Positions 53,613 through 62,572 are shown, counted from the stretch's first letter. The stretch is 64,000 nucleotides of DNA from CBDUXP01 sp965371225 [NCBI: uncultured bacterium] (GCA_965371225.1 CBDUXP010000004.1:72707-136706); one strand, 5' to 3'. Numbers and translations are program-made. Notes: generated from the letters alone by a model not told the origin.

Positions 53613-55412
53613 ATGGTGGAGAAGCAAGACACGATGGTGGGCCGGACGCTGGGCCCCTATGAGATTGAACGCCCGTTGGGCTCCGGGGGGATGGGCACTG
53701 TCTATTTAGCACATACGCCGGAGGGCGACCCGGTCGCCCTGAAGGTGTTGCACCGCGAACTCAGCGGCCAGGAGCAGTTGGTGGAGCGGTTTCTGCGCGA
53801 GGCGGAGGCCGGAAAGCGACTCGACCACCCCACCATCCTGCGGACGCTGGGCCGCGCCGGAAGCCAGCGCGGGCGCCATTTCTTCGCCATGGAGTACTTC
53901 GTGGGGGAGACGCTGGAACAGCTGTGGGAGAACGGCGGCCCGCTTACTGAGAGGCAAGTGGTGGTGGTGGCGTACTACGTGGCCGGCGCGCTGGAGTATG
54001 CCCACCGGGAGGGCGTGTTCCACCGGGATATCAAACCGTCGAACATCATGGTCAACGCGCAGGGTGAGGTTCGGATCGCCGACTTCGGCATCGCGCGAGT
54101 GCAGACCGCCTCCCGCTTGACCGAGACGGGCACATTCCTGGGAACCCCCGCCTACTGCTCGCCGGAGCAACTGCGCGGGAAGCGATTGGACGGCCGGGCG
54201 GACCTGTATGCGCTGGGGGTCACCATGTACGAGCTGTTGACGGGCGTGTGGCCCTACGACGGCGACACCCATTTCGAGATCATGGAGTCGGTGTTGAACG
54301 GGGACTATCTGTCGGTGCGGGCGCACACGCGGAGTGTCTCGCGGCGTCTCGCGAAACTGATCGATGGGATGGTGGAGCGCGATCCGGACCGGCGCACGGC
54401 GTGTGCGGCGGACGTGATGGAGCGCCTCGAGGTGTGCATCCGGAAGCAGGTTCGGACGCGGCCGGGCGCCAAGAAGTTCGAGCAGAAGATGCTGGCCGTC
54501 ACCCAGGATCTCTACACGCAGGGGGGAGGCGCGCCCGAGTCCGACGAGCCCGTCGTGCGCACCACCGGCGTGTCGACGCTCGACGTTCCCGCAAGTCCGA
54601 AACCGCGGGCGACCGGCGGGCAGTGGTTCCGGCGCCTGACGCTCGCGGGGGCCGCCGCTTCCCTTGCCGCGGGCGTGGCGTTCGATGTGCCTACGCGTTA
54701 TGGCGTGCCCGTGCTGGTGCGCCTGATGGCAGTCGACCAGCCTCACACGATCCAGGTGGCACGGGCGGGTCTCGGCGTCATGGGGGACGCCGCGGTGCCG
54801 GGGCTGCTGACGGCTCTGGAGACTGCCCGCGGCGAAGACCGGGAACGCCTGTACGCTGCGCTCAGCGACCTCACGTCCCCCGCCGCGACGGACACACTAC
54901 TGGCGGGACTGGAAGATCCCGATGGCGGGGTGCGGGCCCATGCCCTTCGGGGGCTCGGGGCACTTCACCATCCGGATACGGCGTCCTTCAGCGTGCGCGC
55001 GCTGCGCGATCCGGACCCGCGGGTGCGTGTGGCGGCAGTGCGGTTGGCCGCTGAGGCGCGCGAACCGGCGTATCTCTCTCCCCTCGCTGGGGCGTACGTG
55101 GGGGCGGACGCGACGCTGCGGAACGCGTTGACCTGCACCCTGCAAAGCTATGGCGCCAGCGCCCTGCCGCATTTGCAAAGGGTGTGGGATGGGCTGGACC
55201 ATCAGGGCAGGCACGCCGTGGTGGCCTGCGTCGAGGGCATCGGTGGCCCCCAGGCGGTGGACCTGCTGGTGTCCACCATGAAGGCTGAAGAGCGGGACGC
55301 GATGCGGTTTCTGATTGGTGACGCCCTGGGGCGCATGACCGGCGAGCGCCTCGGCAGTGATCCCGCCGTGTGGCAAGCGTGGCGCACCCGCCAGGGGGGC
55401 GTAGCGTCCTAA
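53613..55412 (+). CDS. Serine/threonine protein kinase with transmembrane segment and HEAT-like repeats
   Basis: The protein has 599 residues from ATG 53613. The N-terminal kinase domain (15-275) has GSGGMG (23-28), Lys44 in VALKVL, HRDIKPSN with catalytic D139, DFG at 157-159 and GTPAYCSPEQ in the activation segment. A hydrophobic stretch at about 340-358 (LTLAGAAASLAAGVAF) is a probable membrane segment. The rest is alpha-helical repeats of HEAT/PBS-lyase type (AHALRGLGALHHPDTA, VRVAAVRLAAEAREPAY), likely extracytoplasmic protein-binding. All catalytic residues are intact. In-frame alternatives are 53634 and an upstream TTG (53430). It ends 4 bases from the convergent gltA. Confidence 0.88.
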   Translation: MVEKQDTMVGRTLGPYEIERPLGSGGMGTVYLAHTPEGDPVALKVLHRELSGQEQLVERFLREAEAGKRLDHPTILRTLGRAGSQRGRHFFAMEYFVGETLEQLWENGGPLTERQVVVVAYYVAGALEYAHREGVFHRDIKPSNIMVNAQGEVRIADFGIARVQTASRLTETGTFLGTPAYCSPEQLRGKRLDGRADLYALGVTMYELLTGVWPYDGDTHFEIMESVLNGDYLSVRAHTRSVSRRLAKLIDGMVERDPDRRTACAADVMERLEVCIRKQVRTRPGAKKFEQKMLAVTQDLYTQGGGAPESDEPVVRTTGVSTLDVPASPKPRATGGQWFRRLTLAGAAASLAAGVAFDVPTRYGVPVLVRLMAVDQPHTIQVARAGLGVMGDAAVPGLLTALETARGEDRERLYAALSDLTSPAATDTLLAGLEDPDGGVRAHALRGLGALHHPDTASFSVRALRDPDPRVRVAAVRLAAEAREPAYLSPLAGAYVGADATLRNALTCTLQSYGASALPHLQRVWDGLDHQGRHAVVACVEGIGGPQAVDLLVSTMKAEERDAMRFLIGDALGRMTGERLGSDPAVWQAWRTRQGGVAS

Positions 55413-55416
55413 GGGT

Positions 55417-56727
55417 TCAGCCCCGCTGGCTCCGGGGCGTGAACTCGCGCGTTTCGGGGCCCGTGTAAATTTGGCGCGGGCGGGCGATGCGATTGTCCTC
55501 GTCCAGCACCATCTCCTGCCACTGGGCGAGCCAGCCGGGCATGCGGCCGATGGCGAACAGGACGGGGAACATGGCGGTGGGAAAGCCCATGGCCTGGTAG
55601 ATCAAGCCGGAGTAGAAGTCCACGTTCGGGTACAACTTGCGCTTGACGAAGTACTCGTCTTCCAGCGCGATACGCTCCAGCTCGAGCGCGATGTCCAACA
55701 GCGGATTGGCGCCGGTGACCTCGAAGACCTGATGGGCGACGTCCTTGATAATCGTGGCCCGCGGGTCGAAGTTCTTGTAGACCCGGTGGCCGAAGCCCCA
55801 CAGCCGGTAATCGCCGCTCTGCGCCCTCTTCACGTACTCGGGAACGCGGTCTTTCGAACCGATTTCGGCCAGCATGTTGACCACCATCTCGTTCGCGCCT
55901 CCGTGCCGGGGGCCGTACAGCGCGCCGGCGGCGGCGGAGGCGGCGCAGTAGGGATCGGCGTTGGAGCTGCCCACAACGCGCCCGGTGGAGGTGCTGCAGT
56001 TCTGCTCGTGGTCCGCGTGCAGGATGAACAGCACGTCGAGCGCCTTCTCCAACACGGGGTTGACGTCGTAGGGGTTGCGCGCCATCTTGAACAGCATGTT
56101 CAGGAAGTTGCCGGTGAACGAGAGGTCGTTTTGGGGATAGACGTAGGGGAGGCCGAGGCTGTGGCGGTACGCGAAGGCCGCCATGGTCGGGGTCTTTGCA
56201 ATCAGACGGACCATGGAGTCGTAGCGCTCCCCGGCATCATCGATCCGCTTGGATTGGGGGTAAAAGGTGCTGAGCGCGGCCAAGGTGGACACGAACATGC
56301 CCATGGGGTGGGCGTCGTGCCAGAACGAGTCCATCAGCTTCTTGGTGTTCTCGTGCAGCATGGTGTGAATGGTGACGTCGTCCACCCAGAGCTGGTATTC
56401 GGCTTCCGTCGGCAACTCCCCATTGATCAGCAGATACGCCGTTTCCAGGAAGGAGGCCTGTCGGGCCAACTGGTCGATGGGATAGCCCCGGTACTGCAAC
56501 ACGCCCCGGTCCCCGTGGATAAATGTGATCCCGCTGCGGCAGGCGGCCGTGTTCATGAAGCCCGGGTCGTAGGTCAGCAGGCCGAACTCCTCCTCGGTTA
56601 CCTTGATCTGCCGGAGATCGATCGCCCGGATGTTCGCACTCTGGTCCGCGTACCGGCCGTACTCGATGGGTAGCTCGTAGGTCTTGCCCGTGCGGTTATC
56701 CGTGATGGTCAGCGAGTCTTTTGCCAT
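55417..56727 (-). CDS. gltA: Citrate synthase GltA
   Basis: The protein has 436 residues of the long type II form. Conserved regions include GITFIHGDRGVLQYRGYPID, DAHPMGMFVSTLAALS, LHADHEQNCSTSTGRVVGSS with the catalytic His, YGPRHGGANE, GFGHRVYKNFDPRA with the second His, and the Asp in NVDFYSGLIYQAMGFP. It condenses acetyl-CoA with oxaloacetate. The N-terminal extension with a beta-strand domain, typical of the NADH-sensitive hexameric enzymes, is present. It has its own promoter upstream. Confidence 0.95.
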   Translation of the reverse strand: MAKDSLTITDNRTGKTYELPIEYGRYADQSANIRAIDLRQIKVTEEEFGLLTYDPGFMNTAACRSGITFIHGDRGVLQYRGYPIDQLARQASFLETAYLLINGELPTEAEYQLWVDDVTIHTMLHENTKKLMDSFWHDAHPMGMFVSTLAALSTFYPQSKRIDDAGERYDSMVRLIAKTPTMAAFAYRHSLGLPYVYPQNDLSFTGNFLNMLFKMARNPYDVNPVLEKALDVLFILHADHEQNCSTSTGRVVGSSNADPYCAASAAAGALYGPRHGGANEMVVNMLAEIGSKDRVPEYVKRAQSGDYRLWGFGHRVYKNFDPRATIIKDVAHQVFEVTGANPLLDIALELERIALEDEYFVKRKLYPNVDFYSGLIYQAMGFPTAMFPVLFAIGRMPGWLAQWQEMVLDEDNRIARPRQIYTGPETREFTPRSQRG

Positions 56728-56781
56728 AAGGCACCTATCCCCTCCCGCGCGCCGGAACGGCGGCGGGGGTCCTGACTTTAG

Positions 56782-56810
56782 AATTTAGATGAGCAAGTTC
56801 TGGCTAACAA
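56782..56810 (-). promoter_or_regulatory. Promoter of gltA
   Basis: Minus strand: TTGTTA (56810-56805), 17 bases, TAAATT (56787-56782). The -35 box overlaps a perfect 10-bp palindrome, ACAAGCTTGT (56807-56816), a possible operator. Confidence 0.6.
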
Positions 56811-56990
56811 GCTTGTATCAAACAGGTTAACCGTGACGTGTCCGACGCTCCTGGTCTGGCTCTTCCAGAGCGGCTCCCCACGCCCGTATTGTAGCCGATT
56901 GCGTGGGCCGTCGGCAGTCGTTGCGCCCCCCGGTTTTTCGCTCGGGGGCCGGGGGCATGACGCCGGCGGACTAGACAGGAGGCATGCCCT

Positions 56991-57452
56991 ATGGCCGCAG
57001 TTCCCGACGTGGGTGATCCGGCCCCGGACTTCACCCTGCCGTCCACGGACGGTGAGGTCGCGCTCGGCGACCGCCTGCAGGCGGGTCCCGTGCTGCTGGT
57101 GTTCTACCCCGGGGACAACACGCCCGTCTGCACGAAGCAACTGTGCGACTACCGCGACAACCTGGAGGTGTTCACGGACCTGGGGGTGCAGGTGCTGGCC
57201 ATCAACCCGCAGAAGATCCGGTCCCACGAGCGCTTCGCGGACAAGCATGCCTTCCCCTTCCCGCTGCTGGCGGACGCGGGGGGAGCGGTCTGCAAGGCAT
57301 ACGGCGCTCTGAACTTCATCGGCCAGGCGAAACGGGCGCTGGTTCTGGTGGGGCAAGACGGCGCGATCGCGTACCGGCGGGTGGACGTGCCGATCTTTCG
57401 CCGGACGGCGGCGGACCTCGAAGAAGTGCTTGGGGGCCTGGACTTGGGGTGA
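56991..57452 (+). CDS. Peroxiredoxin of the BCP/PrxQ type
   Basis: The protein has 153 residues. The thioredoxin fold has VFYPGDNTPVCTKQLCDYRD: peroxidatic C47 and resolving C52 in the C-x4-C spacing of BCP/PrxQ, where TPGCTxEAC is usual. The protein reduces peroxides with thioredoxin. An AGGAGG ribosome site precedes ATG 56991. It converges on the cysteine synthase gene, which ends 6 bases away. Confidence 0.9.
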   Translation: MAAVPDVGDPAPDFTLPSTDGEVALGDRLQAGPVLLVFYPGDNTPVCTKQLCDYRDNLEVFTDLGVQVLAINPQKIRSHERFADKHAFPFPLLADAGGAVCKAYGALNFIGQAKRALVLVGQDGAIAYRRVDVPIFRRTAADLEEVLGGLDLG

Positions 57453-57458
57453 ACCGGC

Positions 57459-58376
57459 CTAGGTTCCGGACGGCTCTTCCCACACCGGTAGACTCAGGTA
57501 CTTGCTCCCGTTGTCTGGGAAGATGACGCAGATGTAGCCCTCTTTGCCCGCGTCGTGCAACTGGCCCGCCAGCTCGCGCGCGGCATAGGCGGCGGCGGCC
57601 GAACTCGGCCCCACCAGCATTCCCTCCTGCCGCGCCAGTTCCAGCATGGCGTCGTACGCGCTCTCCGTGCTGACCGCGATGTCCCGGTCGGCCACCGTCG
57701 CGTCGTAGATGCCCGGCACGATGGCGGTGGCCATATGCTTCAGCCCCTCCAGGCCGTGCCACGAATCGTCCGGCTGGAAGCTGATGCACGCGATGGCGGG
57801 ATTCAGCTCCTTCAACCGCCGGGTCGTGCCCATGAAGGTCCCTGCCGTGCCGAGGCCCGCGACGAAGTGCGTCATCTTGCCCTGCGTCTGGTCCCACAGC
57901 TCGGGGGCCGTGGTCTGGTAGTGGGCCCGCCAGTTGTCGTCGTTAGAGTATTGGTCCGGGTAGTAGTAGCGCGCCGTGTCCTGGGCCATCTCCCGGGCGC
58001 GCCGGATGGCCCCATCGATCTGTTCGTCCCCCGGGGTAATCACGAGTTCTGCGCCGAGGGCCGTGAGGATGCGCTTACGTTCGGGGGACGCGTTTTCGGG
58101 CAGGCAGAGGGTCACGGGCCACCCTTTGGCGGCGCCGATCCACGCGTAGGCGATCCCGGTGTTGCCCGAAGTGGCTTCCAGGATGCGTTTCCCCGGCACC
58201 AGGTCTCCCCGCCGTTCCGCCTCCATGAGCATGTTGTAGGCGGGGCGGTCCTTGACGGATCCCCCGGGGTTGCACCATTCCAGCTTCGCCGCCACCTCCA
58301 CCCCCGGCACGGCGCAGAAACGCCGCAGGGGCACCAGGGGGGTGTTGCCGATGAACGAAAGCAGTCCGCCTTCCAT
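57459..58376 (-). CDS. cysM: Cysteine synthase (CysM/CysK family)
   Basis: The protein has 305 residues from ATG 58376. Fold-type II PLP enzyme: K42 in PGGSVKDRPA binds PLP, EATSGNTGIAYAW contacts the phosphate and substrate, and GLGTAGTFMGTTRRL forms the PLP phosphate cup. It makes cysteine from O-acetylserine (or O-phosphoserine) and sulfide or thiosulfate. CysM versus CysK is not certain by eye; the YYYPDQYSNDDNWRAHYQTT stretch favours CysM-like. It is divergent from the nuclease-like gene. Confidence 0.85.
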   Translation of the reverse strand: MEGGLLSFIGNTPLVPLRRFCAVPGVEVAAKLEWCNPGGSVKDRPAYNMLMEAERRGDLVPGKRILEATSGNTGIAYAWIGAAKGWPVTLCLPENASPERKRILTALGAELVITPGDEQIDGAIRRAREMAQDTARYYYPDQYSNDDNWRAHYQTTAPELWDQTQGKMTHFVAGLGTAGTFMGTTRRLKELNPAIACISFQPDDSWHGLEGLKHMATAIVPGIYDATVADRDIAVSTESAYDAMLELARQEGMLVGPSSAAAAYAARELAGQLHDAGKEGYICVIFPDNGSKYLSLPVWEEPSGT

Positions 58377-58473
58377 GCGTGGGTCTCTCTCCGAGGGCGC
58401 GCCGGGCCGGCCGCGGGCTGGGCGGAGTATAACAATGGTGTATGACCGGCCGGCACGGCCGGAGGGAGGTGCC

Positions 58474-58839
58474 ATGCCCTTCTGCGTGATGCTCGTCGTC
58501 GTCCTGATGGGAAGCGCTGACGCGATCGAGCCTCCCCCGTCTTTCACCGCCGTGTGTACCCGGGTTTTCGACGGGGACACGATCGGGGTCACAGGGCGCG
58601 ACGGCAAAGTGATCCGCGTGCGCTACGCGGGGATCGATGCACCGGAATTCGACGAGCCCGGTGGGCGGCGGGCCCAGGCCCTCAACCGCGTGCTGGTGCT
58701 GGACCGGGAAGTGCATCTCGCACCGGCGGCAAGGCAGCGGGATCCCTACGGGCGTTTGGTGGCCCACCCCACGGTCTGCGGCGTGGATGTCGAACGGGCG
58801 CTGCTCGCGGCCGGCTTGGCGCGAGCGTGGAGGGATTAG
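58474..58839 (+). CDS. Thermonuclease-like (SNase) secreted protein
   Basis: The protein has 121 residues from ATG 58474, a few bases after GGGAGG. A short signal peptide (CVMLVVVLMGSADA) is followed by the SNase core: VCTRVFDGDTIGV, RVRYAGIDAPEF with catalytic Arg and Glu, and DPYGRLVAHPTV. The SNase fold is OB-like, calcium-dependent and cleaves DNA or RNA. At 121 residues it is slightly shorter than usual, and an in-frame ATG at 58435 could add 13 residues. Confidence 0.8.
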   Translation: MPFCVMLVVVLMGSADAIEPPPSFTAVCTRVFDGDTIGVTGRDGKVIRVRYAGIDAPEFDEPGGRRAQALNRVLVLDREVHLAPAARQRDPYGRLVAHPTVCGVDVERALLAAGLARAWRD

Positions 58840-58901
58840 CTATTTGTGTAAGACATATACTTCATATGGATAACAGTAATATTTATAGCAGTTTATAACT
58901 A
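58840..58901. other. AT-rich convergent intergenic segment
   Basis: Between the convergent nuclease-like and TPR-like genes, about 60 bases are largely A/T (e.g. CATATACTTCATATGG and TAATATTTATAG), in sharp contrast with the high-GC surroundings. No terminator-like GC hairpin is present, and no gene fits. Confidence 0.5.
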
Positions 58902-59765
58902 TTAGAATGGGAAGGGCGGGTCCGGGATTTCCACCGTCTCCCCGTCCAGCGTGGCGAGTGCGCTGGCCCGGCACGCGTCGTAGAACGCCGCTTCGGCATC
59001 GATGGCGGCCAGGTACCGGTCCCGCTCCGCCTGCCGCATGGGAGTCATGGCAAGCACTGCCCGCTGGGGCGAGGGGTATCCCCCATTGGCGGTGAATGCC
59101 CGGTCCAGCCAATTCAGCGCGACGGCCTGCTGTCCGGCCTTCAGGGAGAGCCAGCCCGCTCGGAGGGCATCACGGGCGCCCCCCTCGACGCTGAAGGCGG
59201 TCACCGTATGCTCCCGCGCCAGCTCCCATTCCCCGGCGAGCACGCCCCCCCGGGCGGCGTACCGATGCAGGGGCGCGACCCAGTGCGGCGGCGCGCCGTC
59301 CAGTTCGTGCTCCGCCGCCGCCAGCAACCCCGGTCCATCGCCGCGGTACAGCAGCCGGTCCAGGTGGAGTTGCCGGCAACTGGCAAAGGTGCCGGGCGGG
59401 GTGTCGGCCCGCACCGTCGCGCAGTTCGCCTCCGCCCGCCAGTCCAGGTAGGTCCGGAGAGGCTCGGGCGAGCGCGCCGCCAGTTGGAGCAGCTCCTGGG
59501 CGTACCGGGCGCGGAAATCGTGTGCCTGGGGCGTCGCGACCACGCTTCCGCGGATGCGCCAGGTTTCCTGGGCCGCCTGGGCCCACGCGGGATCCTGCGC
59601 CAGCCAGGCGAGACCCGCACCGCCGCCACCGAGCAGGAGCGCGGCCACGGCCACCGCACCGGCCACCACGCGTCGTTCCCACCGGGAGGGCGCATCATCC
59701 GGCTCCGGCGCTTCGGCCGCCCCCTCAGCGGCCTGCTCTTCAGGCGGCGATGGATCGTCAGGCAT
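58902..59765 (-). CDS. Membrane-anchored TPR-like protein of unknown function
   Basis: The protein has 287 residues. An acidic, Pro/Glu-rich cytoplasmic N-terminus (1-30) is followed by a membrane segment (VVAGAVAVAALLLGGGGAGLAW, quoted in part as VAVAALLLGGGGAG). The rest is alpha-helical, with tetratricopeptide-like pairs (RAGWLSLKAGQQAVALNWLD, AVLAMTPMRQAERDRYLAA). No enzyme motif is seen. It is followed downstream only by the AT-rich gap and is 59 bases downstream of the cyclic-nucleotide-binding gene on the same strand. Confidence 0.65.
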   Translation of the reverse strand: MPDDPSPPEEQAAEGAAEAPEPDDAPSRWERRVVAGAVAVAALLLGGGGAGLAWLAQDPAWAQAAQETWRIRGSVVATPQAHDFRARYAQELLQLAARSPEPLRTYLDWRAEANCATVRADTPPGTFASCRQLHLDRLLYRGDGPGLLAAAEHELDGAPPHWVAPLHRYAARGGVLAGEWELAREHTVTAFSVEGGARDALRAGWLSLKAGQQAVALNWLDRAFTANGGYPSPQRAVLAMTPMRQAERDRYLAAIDAEAAFYDACRASALATLDGETVEIPDPPFPF

Positions 59766-59824
59766 CGGCGGTCAGTAGTTTGCCGAAGAGTGCCGTGGGC
59801 GCGGGGCGGCCCGGAAGCGGCGCG

Positions 59825-60310
59825 TCAGGCTGCGGGGCCGGCGGCCCCGCGCACGTCGCGCTCGAAGCGCTCCAGTTCACCGCGCAGCCGATCCGCGGTC
59901 ACGCGCAGCAGGTTGTGGAGCAGTTTGACGGCGATCTTCGGGTACTTGCCCATCAGCCACTCGAGTTCGGACTCGTTCAGGACGAACAGTTCTAGATCGG
60001 AGGCGGCGACGGCGGTGGCGGACCGCAGTTCGCCGCTGATGAGGGCCATTTCGCCGAAGATCTCGCCGTGCCCCAGCTCGGCCAGGACCACCTCCTCGCC
60101 CTCCATGGGCAGGCGAATCTCCACGCGCCCTGCCACGATCGCGTACAGCGCCTGCCCGGTATCGTCCTTCCAGAAGATGTGTTCACCGGCGTGGTAGGAG
60201 TTCAGCAGGCCGGCATTAATCACCTTGCGAATGTCCGAGTCCGAGCAGTCGTCGAACAGGGACCCGCAGCTCAGGTGGAGGGTGACCCGCTCTCGATCGC
60301 GGCGATCCAT
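59825..60310 (-). CDS. Cyclic-nucleotide-binding domain protein
   Basis: The protein has 161 residues, essentially one CNB beta-barrel: AGEHIFWKDDTGQALYAIVAG, VVLAELGHGEIFGEMALISG with the phosphate-binding cassette, and RSATAVAASDLELFVL. The cassette reads FGEMALISGELRSATA, close to the canonical FGE(L/M)AL-x-R(S/T)A. A C-terminal helix follows, but there is no helix-turn-helix. It probably signals by partner interaction. It follows the CNB-GAF gene by 3 bases. Confidence 0.85.
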   Translation of the reverse strand: MDRRDRERVTLHLSCGSLFDDCSDSDIRKVINAGLLNSYHAGEHIFWKDDTGQALYAIVAGRVEIRLPMEGEEVVLAELGHGEIFGEMALISGELRSATAVAASDLELFVLNESELEWLMGKYPKIAVKLLHNLLRVTADRLRGELERFERDVRGAAGPAA

Positions 60311-60313
60311 GCA

Positions 60314-61291
60314 CTAGCTCCCGATGTAGTGGCGGCTGAGCTTCTCTTGTTCGAGCAGCTCAGCCTGGTGTCGGGCGTTCGCGATGCCTGCGGCGGTCAT
60401 GGCGGCTACGCCCTCCACAAGAATTTGATCCGCGGTGCGGAACCGCACGAACTCGCCCCCGCTGGCGACCTTGTCTCCGAGCACGAACGCGCCGAGCGGC
60501 TCGTCGACCGCCAGGAGCGGCACGACGAGCAACGCCACCCGCTCATAGCCGGTCACCGCCAGGTCCTTCGTCCGCGGGTCGTCGTTCCAATCGGCGACCA
60601 GGATGGTTTCCCCCGCGTCCAGCGCCTGGCTTGCCACGCCGGTGCCCGTGGGTTCGGACCATTGGCGAAAGTCTTCCTCCCCGTAGCCCCGGGCGGCGGC
60701 GCCATCAAGCGTGTCGGTCGTGACGTTGCGCAGGAGGATGGCTCCCGTCTTGGCCTGCGTGGCGTTCAGGAGCACCCCCACCATGCCGTCGAGCAGGCGG
60801 TCCATTTCCCGCTCGGTGCTGAGAAGTCGTCCCGCCGCGTACAGGGAGACGAGCTCCGTATTGGTTTGGCGCACGCGGGGCCCGACCGTCCGGAACAGCG
60901 CGAGCATGACCTTGGCGCCCGAGGGGCTGCCGCTTTCCATCAGGTCGAACAAGGCCTGTTGCTTGAGCCGGCGCAGGGTCGTGGTGCCCGCGGCATACGC
61001 GTCGGCCGTGCGCGGCAGGCCGGCCGCCATGCCCATTTCTCCGAAGAAGCTCCCGGTGGGCAGGAGCGCGAGCGTCTTGACCTCCCCGCTCGCGGATTCC
61101 TGGCTGATGCGGACCTGCCCTTCGGAGATGATGCAGAGGTCGGTGTCCTCGTCCCCCGCCCGGAAGATGCAGTCGTTGTTCGTATAGGTCACCACGTCGG
61201 CGGAGCCGAGGACCAAGTCCAACTCCGCATCGGTCAGGGGGCCGAGCAGGGCGCATTCGCGCGCGGCAGCGCGGAGTTTCGCGGCGTCCAT
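60314..61291 (-). CDS. Cyclic-nucleotide-binding plus GAF domain protein
   Basis: The protein has 325 residues. The CNB domain is at about 15-130 (CIFRAGDEDTDLCIISEGQV, GSFFGEMGMAAGLPRTADA) and the GAF domain at about 150-310 (LLSTEREMDRLLDGMVGVLL, GTGVASQALDAGETILVADW, LGAFVLGDKVASG). It contains no output enzyme domain. It probably integrates a nucleotide and another small-molecule signal, possibly for the adjacent PilT motor. It is 9 bases downstream of pilT, with which it forms one unit. Confidence 0.85.
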   Translation of the reverse strand: MDAAKLRAAARECALLGPLTDAELDLVLGSADVVTYTNNDCIFRAGDEDTDLCIISEGQVRISQESASGEVKTLALLPTGSFFGEMGMAAGLPRTADAYAAGTTTLRRLKQQALFDLMESGSPSGAKVMLALFRTVGPRVRQTNTELVSLYAAGRLLSTEREMDRLLDGMVGVLLNATQAKTGAILLRNVTTDTLDGAAARGYGEEDFRQWSEPTGTGVASQALDAGETILVADWNDDPRTKDLAVTGYERVALLVVPLLAVDEPLGAFVLGDKVASGGEFVRFRTADQILVEGVAAMTAAGIANARHQAELLEQEKLSRHYIGS

Positions 61292-61300
61292 GGGCCTGGG

Positions 61301-62431
61301 TTACCGCGCGACCCGGCGCTTTCGCTCCTCGGTCTTGCCCTGTTTCGTGTGCTGCGCGGGGATGGGGACCCCGTTGCGCTGGCAGAGGATGTGGAAGGTG
61401 CTCAGGTCGTTCACCACCGCGGAGGCCACATCGTAGGTAATGATCTTGCGGGCGTAATACCGGGCCACGTCCTCCTCGAGGGTAATCATGCCGACGTTCT
61501 TGCCGGTCTGGATGGACCCGTAGATTTGGTGGGACTTCCCGTCGCGAATCTGGCCCCCGATCCCGGCCGTCACCTTCATGATCTCGCGCACGGCCAGCCG
61601 GCCCGAGCCGTCCGCTTTGGGCACGAGCATTTGGGACACTACCGCCTTCAGCCCCCCGGCGACCTGCATGCGAACCTGCTGCTGCTGGTAGGCCGGGAAC
61701 GCGTCGACGATGCGGTCCACGGTCTGGGCCGCCCCCATGGTGTGGAGCGTCCCGAACACCAAATGCCCGGTCTCCGCCACGGTCAGCGCCGTCTCAATCG
61801 TTTCCAGGTCGCGCATTTCACCGATGAGCACCACGTCGGGATCCTGGCGCAACACGCGGCGGAGCGCCTCTTTGAAGGACCGCGTGTGTTGGTGGACTTC
61901 GCGCTGGTTCACGATGGATTTGGCGTGGGTGTACACGAACTCGATCGGATCCTCGACCGTCATGATGTGGTGGCGTTTGGTCAGGTTGATCTGATTGAGG
62001 ATCGCGGCCAACGTGGTGGATTTGCCGGACCCGGTGGGCCCCGTCACCAGCACCATGCCGCTTTTGAGGTCGACCAACTCCTGGACGGTTTTGGGCAGAC
62101 CGAGGTCCGCCATCGAGGGGACAGTCGAGGTGATGACCCGCATCACGCAGCCCATGCCCCCATTGCGGTGGTACACGTTCACCCGGAAGCGGCACAGCCC
62201 GGGCATGGAGTACGAGCAGTCCAGGTCCAGGGTTTCTTCGAATTCCTTCTTCTGCCGTTCGGTGAGGATGCTGAAGATCAATTTCTCCACGTCCTCGGAA
62301 TTAAGGGGACGGCAATCCATGAGAGGGATGATCTCCCCGTGATGGCGGATCATCGGCGGGACACCAATGGTCAAGTGCAAGTCCGAGGCGCCCTTCTTGA
62401 CCACGGACCGCATTACTTCCAGCATTTCCAT
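61301..62431 (-). CDS. pilT: Type IV pilus retraction ATPase PilT
   Basis: The protein has 376 residues from ATG 62431. The PilT N-terminal domain (KKGASDLHLTIGVPPMIRHHG) is followed by Walker A GPTGSGKSTTLAA, the His box TVEDPIEFVY, the Asp box, Walker B VLIGEMRDLETIETALTVAE and the AIRNLIRE-related region LAVREIMKV. It depolymerises type IV pili to drive twitching motility. No other pil gene is in the window. The gene is divergent from the clpX-like gene; an extended -10 box (TGCTAGACT) lies about 52-60 bases upstream. Confidence 0.93.
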   Translation of the reverse strand: MEMLEVMRSVVKKGASDLHLTIGVPPMIRHHGEIIPLMDCRPLNSEDVEKLIFSILTERQKKEFEETLDLDCSYSMPGLCRFRVNVYHRNGGMGCVMRVITSTVPSMADLGLPKTVQELVDLKSGMVLVTGPTGSGKSTTLAAILNQINLTKRHHIMTVEDPIEFVYTHAKSIVNQREVHQHTRSFKEALRRVLRQDPDVVLIGEMRDLETIETALTVAETGHLVFGTLHTMGAAQTVDRIVDAFPAYQQQQVRMQVAGGLKAVVSQMLVPKADGSGRLAVREIMKVTAGIGGQIRDGKSHQIYGSIQTGKNVGMITLEEDVARYYARKIITYDVASAVVNDLSTFHILCQRNGVPIPAQHTKQGKTEERKRRVAR

Positions 62432-62543
62432 ATAGTCATCCCCCTGCGCGGCGCACGGATCCTGCTCCCCGTCCCCGGCGCAGTCTAGCACGCCTCTGTG
62501 AAGCCCTGCCAAGCGTCTGCGCGCGCGCGGGCCCCGTGTCGCG

Positions 62544-62572
62544 TTGACCCTCTCCCAAGCCCATGCTACCCT
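62544..62572 (+). promoter_or_regulatory. Promoter of the clpX-like gene
   Basis: TTGACC (62544-62549), 17 bases, TACCCT (62567-62572), preceded by an extended TGC. The spacing to ATG 62616 is 43 bases. The sequence CATGCTA around the -10 box also occurs in the NYN-gene promoter. Confidence 0.65.

Noticed and set aside
53706-54746. Minus-strand open frame over the kinase gene
   Set aside because: Antisense shadow of a gene with complete kinase motifs; no domain signals.
56991-57452. Selenocysteine in the peroxiredoxin
   Set aside because: The peroxidatic position is an ordinary Cys codon (TPVCTKQLC); no in-frame TGA.
60068-62488. Very long plus-strand open frame across the CNB, CNB-GAF and pilT genes
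   Set aside because: It is antisense to three well-supported genes, is His/Gly/Arg-rich with no recognisable domain, and arises from high-GC third positions.
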